This document shows positions 5,914 to 9,374 of a stretch of 9,374 nt of DNA, in pieces. The translations under genes and the position numbers were made by a program. Source of the stretch: Paludibacteraceae bacterium (lineage in GTDB: Bacteria > Bacteroidota > Bacteroidia > Bacteroidales > Paludibacteraceae); assembly GCA_017550055.1 (NCBI GenBank), contig JAFYMM010000253.1, forward strand, positions 1 to 9,374. The letters run 5' to 3'. How positions within the stretch are numbered: position 1 is the first letter of the stretch; each line of letters starts with the position of its first letter. The notes under the pieces are model-generated. The model was not told the origin of the DNA and made no database searches. It saw only the letters and a list, made by a program, of their open reading frames with translations.

Positions 5914-7855
5914 CTTCGCTATTAAGTATTTCTTCCGCACGTGATGCCCACTGACGCTTGCCAAACACTTGCTCCAAATCTTCAGCAAACAACACCTCTT
6001 TGTCAATCAATATCTGAGCCACTTCGTTATGACCCTCTTTGTATTGAAGAAGTATCTGTTTAGCACGCTCATATTGTTCGTCAATGATTCTTTGCACTTC
6101 TCGGTCAATCAACTGTGCCGTAGCCTCCGAATATGGCTTACTAAATCCAAATTCGCTTTGACCTGTTGAATCGTAATACGAAATATTTTTCAACTTATCG
6201 CTCATACCGAAGTATGTAACCATTGCGTATGCACGACGTGTTGCTTGTTCCAAATCCGACAACGCGCCTGTGTCTAATATTCCAAAGAATATCTCCTCTG
6301 CTGCACGACCGCCCAACAACGCACATATTTTGTCCAATATATGTTGTTCCGAAGTCAACTGACGCTCTTCTGGCAAATACCATGCTGCACCCAATGCTTG
6401 TCCACGTGGCACAATAGTCACTTTCACCAAAGGGTCTGCATATTGCAAGTGCCAACTAATAGTGGCATGCCCTGCCTCGTGATAAGCAATATGTTTCTTC
6501 TCTTCGGCTGTAATGATTTTCGATTTTTTCTCCAATCCACCGACAATTCTATCCACTGCATCCAAGAAATCTTGACGACCAATTGCCTCTCTCTCTTTAC
6601 GTGCAGCAATCAAGGCCGCCTCGTTACATACGTTGGCAATATCAGCGCCCGAGAATCCTGGTGTCTGACGCGACAAGAAGTCAACATCTACGGTTTCATC
6701 GAGTTTCAATGGTTTCAAATGCACGTTGAATATCGCTTTACGCTCATGCACATCAGGCAATTCCACTTGAATTTGACGGTCAAAACGTCCTGCACGCAAC
6801 AATGCCTTATCCAAGATTTCAGCACGGTTAGTCGCTGCCAATATGATTACGCCCGAATTAGAACCAAATCCATCCATCTCTGTGAGCAATTGGTTCAATG
6901 TATTTTCGCGTTCATCGTTGCCATTATGATTTACATTCTTGCCACGTGCGCGTCCAATTGCGTCGATTTCATCGATAAACACGATACATGGAGCTTTCTC
7001 TTTTGCTTGTTTAAACAAGTCTCGAACACGCGATGCACCTACACCCACAAACATCTCCACAAAGTCGGAACCCGACATCGAGAAGAACGGCACATCTGCC
7101 TCGCCTGCCACCGCTTTTGCCAACAAGGTCTTACCTGTTCCCGGAGGGCCTACGAGCAATGCTCCTTTTGGTATTTTACCACCAAGCACGGTATATTTTT
7201 TAGGGTTTTTCAAGAAATGTACTATCTCCTCAATCTCTTGTTTTGCGCCTTCCAATCCTGCAACATCTGCAAATGTCACTTTATGTTGAGGATTGTTTTT
7301 GTCAAACATCTGTGCTTTCGATTTCCCTACATTAAACACTCCACCAGGACCACCACCGCCCATCATCTTGCGATTCATAAACACGAAAAATCCGATGAGC
7401 AACAACAATGGCAATACCGAAAATACTATCACATCAAAATAGTCCTTACCTTCGGTATAACGCACCTCGCCGTTAAACACTTTATCGGCTTTCATCTCAT
7501 TGAGCAATTTCGAAAACTCATCAACCGATGGCACAATAGTCTGCACTCTAACCACTTCCTCGCCACTTGCTTCGATGCCTGTTATATCCTTAGCGCATTT
7601 AGGATTGATTTCTGCTACAGCTTTTTGTTTGTTAATGTCAATTGTCAATTTATTCACGCATCCATTGCGCAATCCATCCTCCAATCGCGAGTATGCCACA
7701 TCGCGCGATGCTCCTTTCGGATTCCAAACTGACAACACAACGAAGAATATACCTATTGCCAAGTATATCCAATAAAAATTAAATTTTGGTTTATATCCAC
7801 CCTTTTGTGGTTTTTTCCCTTCTTGATTTGGTTTGTTTTTTATTTCTTCTGACAT
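5909..7855 (-). CDS. ftsH: ATP-dependent zinc metalloprotease FtsH
   Basis: Membrane-anchored AAA+ protease that unfolds and degrades misfolded membrane proteins and selected regulators. At 648 residues it has normal length. A basic, Lys/Gly-rich N-terminus precedes TM1 (about 27-43), a periplasmic domain (44-143), TM2 (144-160) and a Gly-rich linker. The AAA domain has Walker A GPPGTGKT (236-243), pore motif MFVGVGA (268-274), Walker B IVFIDEID (291-298) and arginine fingers in RAGRFDR (354-360). The protease domain has HEAGH (459-463) and probable third zinc ligand Asp534 in ALSDLEQAT. Nothing essential is missing. The start ATG is supported by an AGGGGGA sequence eight bases upstream. It follows rsfS by 63 bases and precedes cdsA. 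In Escherichia coli FtsH controls lipid A synthesis through LpxC, so linkage with phospholipid genes is suggestive, but that role is not shown here. Confidence 0.99.
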   Translation of the reverse strand: MSEEIKNKPNQEGKKPQKGGYKPKFNFYWIYLAIGIFFVVLSVWNPKGASRDVAYSRLEDGLRNGCVNKLTIDINKQKAVAEINPKCAKDITGIEASGEEVVRVQTIVPSVDEFSKLLNEMKADKVFNGEVRYTEGKDYFDVIVFSVLPLLLLIGFFVFMNRKMMGGGGPGGVFNVGKSKAQMFDKNNPQHKVTFADVAGLEGAKQEIEEIVHFLKNPKKYTVLGGKIPKGALLVGPPGTGKTLLAKAVAGEADVPFFSMSGSDFVEMFVGVGASRVRDLFKQAKEKAPCIVFIDEIDAIGRARGKNVNHNGNDERENTLNQLLTEMDGFGSNSGVIILAATNRAEILDKALLRAGRFDRQIQVELPDVHERKAIFNVHLKPLKLDETVDVDFLSRQTPGFSGADIANVCNEAALIAARKEREAIGRQDFLDAVDRIVGGLEKKSKIITAEEKKHIAYHEAGHATISWHLQYADPLVKVTIVPRGQALGAAWYLPEERQLTSEQHILDKICALLGGRAAEEIFFGILDTGALSDLEQATRRAYAMVTYFGMSDKLKNISYYDSTGQSEFGFSKPYSEATAQLIDREVQRIIDEQYERAKQILLQYKEGHNEVAQILIDKEVLFAEDLEQVFGKRQWASRAEEILNSEE

Positions 7856-7863
7856 ATATACTT

Positions 7864-7870
7864 TCCCCCT
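7864..7870 (-). promoter_or_regulatory. Shine-Dalgarno-like AGGGGGA upstream of ftsH
   Basis: In mRNA sense AGGGGGA lies eight bases before the ftsH ATG. Purine-rich Shine-Dalgarno sites are uncommon in Bacteroidota, and the other starts in this block mostly lack one at proper spacing. It supports the chosen ftsH start. It could also be a chance or repeat-derived G-run. Confidence 0.5.
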
Positions 7871-7887
7871 AATAAACAGCTTCTGCC

Positions 7888-7915
7888 ATTTACTCTTTAC
7901 AATTTACTCTTTACT
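7888..7915 (-). repeat. AT-rich heptad array after rsfS (4 units)
   Basis: Four 7-base units, in mRNA sense AGTAAAG, AGTAAAT, TGTAAAG and AGTAAAT, from 7915 down to 7888. Seen another way, a 13-base sequence is repeated at 7888-7900 and 7902-7914 with a 14-base period. The rsfS stop TGA (7921-7919) lies just upstream but is not at position 3-5 of the register, unlike the other four arrays. TAA triplets in the units, with the gene's own TGA, cover all three frames. Confidence 0.7.
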
Positions 7916-7918
7916 AAT

Positions 7919-8275
7919 TCAATCCAAGTCTGGTATCATTGTGATATTTGCATCTGCCCAAAGGTGCTCAATATCATAAAATTCACGGAATTCAGGTTGG
8001 AACACATGCACAATCACATGACCATAGTCCATAGCAATCCACTGACAATTTTCGTAACCATCTGACGAAAAAGGTTTTTCGCCTGCATGTTCACGCACAA
8101 AATCTTTTGTCGTTGTTGCAATAGTCATAACATGCGTGCTCGAATCTCCTTCACAAATTACAAAATATTGACATGGAGCCTCCAATTTGCTCATATCCAC
8201 AATAGCAATTTTCTTTGCTTTTTTCTCTTGCATACCCTCAACAATAGTCGAGATAAGTTGTTTAATTTCTGCCAT
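7919..8275 (-). CDS. rsfS: Ribosomal silencing factor RsfS (DUF143/Iojap family)
   Basis: Binds protein uL14 of the large ribosomal subunit and blocks joining with the small subunit, lowering translation in starvation or stationary phase. The 118-residue length is typical. Recognisable family blocks are the N-terminal helix with KKAKKIAIVDMSKLEAPC (about 18-35), YFVICEGDSSTHVMTIA at 37-53, and the C-terminal WIAMDYGHVIVHVF (79-92) with R-E-F-Y-D-I-E-H-L-W-A-D (97-108). In many homologues the S-x-x-Q-V turn has Gln where this protein has His48. The ATG is the only plausible start. The gene precedes ftsH by 63 bases, as in many Bacteroidota, and follows yqaA by 83 bases. Confidence 0.96.
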   Translation of the reverse strand: MAEIKQLISTIVEGMQEKKAKKIAIVDMSKLEAPCQYFVICEGDSSTHVMTIATTTKDFVREHAGEKPFSSDGYENCQWIAMDYGHVIVHVFQPEFREFYDIEHLWADANITMIPDLD

Positions 8276-8335
8276 TTATTTTAGTTTTTTAGTAGCGAGT
8301 AACTTCGCTCATTGTTATTATTATTTTAGATTTAA

Positions 8336-8363
8336 TTTCATTCCTCATTCCTAACTCCTCATT
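8336..8363 (-). repeat. Heptad array starting at the yqaA stop codon (4 units)
   Basis: In mRNA sense the units are AATGAGG (8363-8357), AGTTAGG, AATGAGG and AATGAAA (8342-8336), then the sequence fades into AT-rich DNA. The yqaA stop TGA (8361-8359) sits at positions 3-5 of the first unit, and the repeated unit carries TGA as well. The array is short, and its significance comes from sharing register and composition with the arrays after psd, ftsH and pnuC. Confidence 0.7.
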
Positions 8364-8799
8364 GCATTATCATTTCATTCCCATACATCCACACCACATA
8401 TCTCGCCAACTTACCTAATGCCATAGAGACAAAGACAATCCACCACTTGCATCTCAACAATCCTGCCGCCACAGCAATAAAATCGCCCACACCTGGCAAG
8501 AACGAAAAAAATGCGAATCCATCGCCATATTTATGCACTTTCGTTTTCCACTTTTCTGCTTTCTCTTGTGGTATTTTCAACCAACGCTCTATCCACTCTA
8601 TCTTACCCAAAAATCCAAGCAAATAGCATGTCATCCCTCCAAGCGTATTGCCCACCGTAGCCCACACTACCAACCAAAACGGGTCATAATCAGCCAACAA
8701 CAACCCCGTAAACACCGCCTCACTACTAAACGGCAACACCGTCGCCGCCAAAAACGCCGCAATCCCAAGCCCCCAATATCCTAATGATAATAAATCCAC
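8359..8799 (-). CDS. yqaA: YqaA-type VTT/DedA-family membrane protein
   Basis: A 146-residue membrane protein related to the DedA/VTT superfamily, whose members are implicated in lipid scrambling or small-molecule transport; the role of the YqaA branch is not settled. Typical features are F-L-A-A-T-V-L-P-F-S-S-E-A (16-28, with Glu27), the G-N-T-L-G-G turn (50-55), a charged cytoplasmic stretch (65-91), and the re-entrant motif FFSFLPGVGDFIAVAAGLLR (97-116). A final membrane helix is at 117-139. The start is GTG at 8799: an in-frame TAG lies three codons upstream, no ATG occurs before residue 56, and starting here preserves the family N-terminus. AGAAAGGG directly abuts the GTG, too close for an ideal Shine-Dalgarno. 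The gene lies 118 bases after pnuC and 83 before rsfS, and may start or join the operon. Confidence 0.88.
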   Translation of the reverse strand: MDLLSLGYWGLGIAAFLAATVLPFSSEAVFTGLLLADYDPFWLVVWATVGNTLGGMTCYLLGFLGKIEWIERWLKIPQEKAEKWKTKVHKYGDGFAFFSFLPGVGDFIAVAAGLLRCKWWIVFVSMALGKLARYVVWMYGNEMIMQ

Positions 8800-8807
8800 C
8801 CCTTTCT
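8800..8807 (-). promoter_or_regulatory. Purine-rich AGAAAGGG abutting the yqaA GTG start
   Basis: In mRNA sense AGAAAGGG lies immediately before GTG with no spacer. Its first seven bases equal the AGAAAGG unit found in the arrays after pnuC and ftsH, so it may be a stray heptad unit rather than a real ribosome binding site. Confidence 0.35.
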
Positions 8808-8852
8808 ATAATTAATAATGATTAGTGCTTAGTTATTACAATAGCAAACATC

Positions 8853-8931
8853 CCCTATTCCCTGCTCCCTACTCCTTTCTCCCTACTCCCTGCTCCCTAC
8901 TCCCTGCTCCTTTCTCCCTACTCCCTGCTCC
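8853..8931 (-). repeat. Heptad array across the pnuC stop codon (11 units)
   Basis: Eleven perfect-length 7-base units at 8853-8929, plus two bases of a further unit. On the + strand CCCTACT occurs four times, CCCTGCT four times, CCTTTCT twice and CCCTATT once. In mRNA sense these are AGTAGGG, AGCAGGG, AGAAAGG and AATAGGG. The pnuC stop TAG (8920-8918) is at positions 3-5 of the second unit, so the array reaches about ten bases into the coding region. TAG triplets of the units occur in all three frames. The 7-base period is unbroken along the whole array. Confidence 0.95.
8881..8904 (-). promoter_or_regulatory. Possible G-quadruplex motif on the mRNA strand
   Basis: Within the pnuC array, four GGG runs on the - strand (complements of 8902-8904, 8895-8897, 8888-8890 and 8881-8883) are separated by 4-base spacers. 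This meets the common G3 N1-7 four-run rule. Further GGG runs flank it at 7- or 14-base spacing. The leftward transcript would carry this just after the pnuC stop. Formation in the cell is inference. Confidence 0.45.
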
Positions 8932-9374
8932 ATATATAAACCGCTCTTAGTGCAATAATCGTGTATGCCACATAAAGTCCCGCAGTCCAATACATCCCCA
9001 CCGCAACATAAAGCCCCACATACACCACATCCACTATTACCCACATCACCCAATTATCTATCTTCTTTCGTGTCAACAATATCTGTGCCACTATACTCGT
9101 TGTTGTCAAAATGGCATCAACAAACGGATACTGAGGCTCCGCAATATTCTCTGGCAACAACTGCGCTCCATACTCCACACCCATACCCCACAACACGCCC
9201 GTCGCCACCACTATCAACACCACCCATCCTCTCTCTCTCCATGTCAACCAACTCACCTTCAACTCTTTCTCCTCTCTGCGAGGCTTTCTCCACGTATATA
9301 GTCCGTATAAGTCAATAACAAAATATACCCCTTGCAAAATCATTGCCGAATACAACCCCACTCGCCCAAACAAC
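8918..9374 (-). CDS. pnuC: PnuC-family vitamin/nicotinamide riboside transporter (5' partial)
   Basis: The frame is open to the right edge, so the N-terminus is outside the window; 151 residues are visible, numbered from the edge. PnuC proteins are SWEET-fold-like facilitators that pass nicotinamide riboside, or in related branches thiamine (PnuT) or riboflavin (PnuX), across the inner membrane, with uptake driven by phosphorylation inside. Visible motifs are GVYFVIDLYGLYTWRK (15-30), a basic loop (30-49), a hydrophobic segment (49-63), PFVDAILTTTSIVAQILLTR (83-102), KKIDNWVMWVIVDVVYVGLY (103-122), and a last helix ending ALRAVYIW. The last four codons before the TAG stop (WSRE) are read from, or border, the heptad array. 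The true specificity cannot be decided without the upstream neighbour or any riboswitch, which lie outside the window. Confidence 0.9.
   Translation of the reverse strand, partial: LFGRVGLYSAMILQGVYFVIDLYGLYTWRKPRREEKELKVSWLTWRERGWVVLIVVATGVLWGMGVEYGAQLLPENIAEPQYPFVDAILTTTSIVAQILLTRKKIDNWVMWVIVDVVYVGLYVAVGMYWTAGLYVAYTIIALRAVYIWSRE

Noticed and set aside
6341..7732. Long open frame on the + strand, antisense to ftsH, about 460 codons
   Set aside because: It lies wholly inside ftsH, which has every expected motif. The antisense product is rich in Cys, His and Phe with no recognisable domain or signal. It is best explained as a by-product of ftsH codon use.
8294..8309. Small hairpin AGCGA ... 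TCGCT upstream of rsfS
   Set aside because: Five base pairs, six-base loop, no T-run, and no link to a known regulator. Too weak to call.
8845..8852. GATGTTTG on the - strand as a Bacteroidota -7 promoter element (TAnnTTTG) for yqaA
   Set aside because: One mismatch at the first base and no TTTG -33 element at the right distance, where the heptad array lies. A promoter here is possible but not supported.
8853..8931. CRISPR array or transposon end as explanation for the heptad tract
   Set aside because: Units are contiguous 7-mers without spacers, and no inverted repeat, transposase or target duplication is seen.

Overview
The window looks like a chromosomal segment of a member of the Bacteroidota, most likely order Bacteroidales. 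The reasons are an AT-rich base composition, a large secreted protein with a type IX secretion (T9SS) C-terminal signal, mostly poor Shine-Dalgarno sequences, and the gene order rsfS-ftsH-cdsA-psd, which is familiar from this phylum. I cannot name a genus.

Layout: one gene reads rightward (bases 1-3246, 5' end outside the window). It encodes a secreted multidomain beta-rich protein with repeated Ig-like domains, OB-like domains, a chitobiase C-terminal-like domain and a T9SS sorting domain. It converges on a run of seven leftward genes and is separated from them by a strong hairpin (3277-3308) that can terminate transcription in both directions. In transcription order from the right edge, the leftward genes are: a PnuC-family vitamin transporter (5' end outside the window), a YqaA/DedA-family membrane protein, ribosome silencing factor rsfS, the membrane AAA+ protease ftsH, CDP-diacylglycerol synthase cdsA, phosphatidylserine decarboxylase psd, and a CPBP-family intramembrane protease. 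The last five probably form a membrane-homeostasis operon. CdsA and Psd are two of the three steps to phosphatidylethanolamine, FtsH and the CPBP protein are membrane proteases, and RsfS is a translation silencer. The middle lipid enzyme, phosphatidylserine synthase, is not in the window.

The most unusual signal lies between the genes. Five of the six gaps in the leftward block carry arrays with an exact 7-base period. In the mRNA sense the main unit is A-R-N-R-R-G-G. Four arrays (after pnuC, yqaA, ftsH and psd) begin at the gene's own stop codon, and the stop always sits at positions 3-5 of a unit. All three stop codons occur. In three of the four, the repeated unit carries the same stop codon as the gene it follows. 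This suggests that each array grew locally from the gene's terminal heptanucleotide. Because 7 is not a multiple of 3, most arrays place stop codons in all three frames. They also fuse a Shine-Dalgarno-like GGAG/GGAA to the stop, and the longest array has a G-quadruplex-type motif on the mRNA strand. The protein-coding genes themselves are mostly ordinary.
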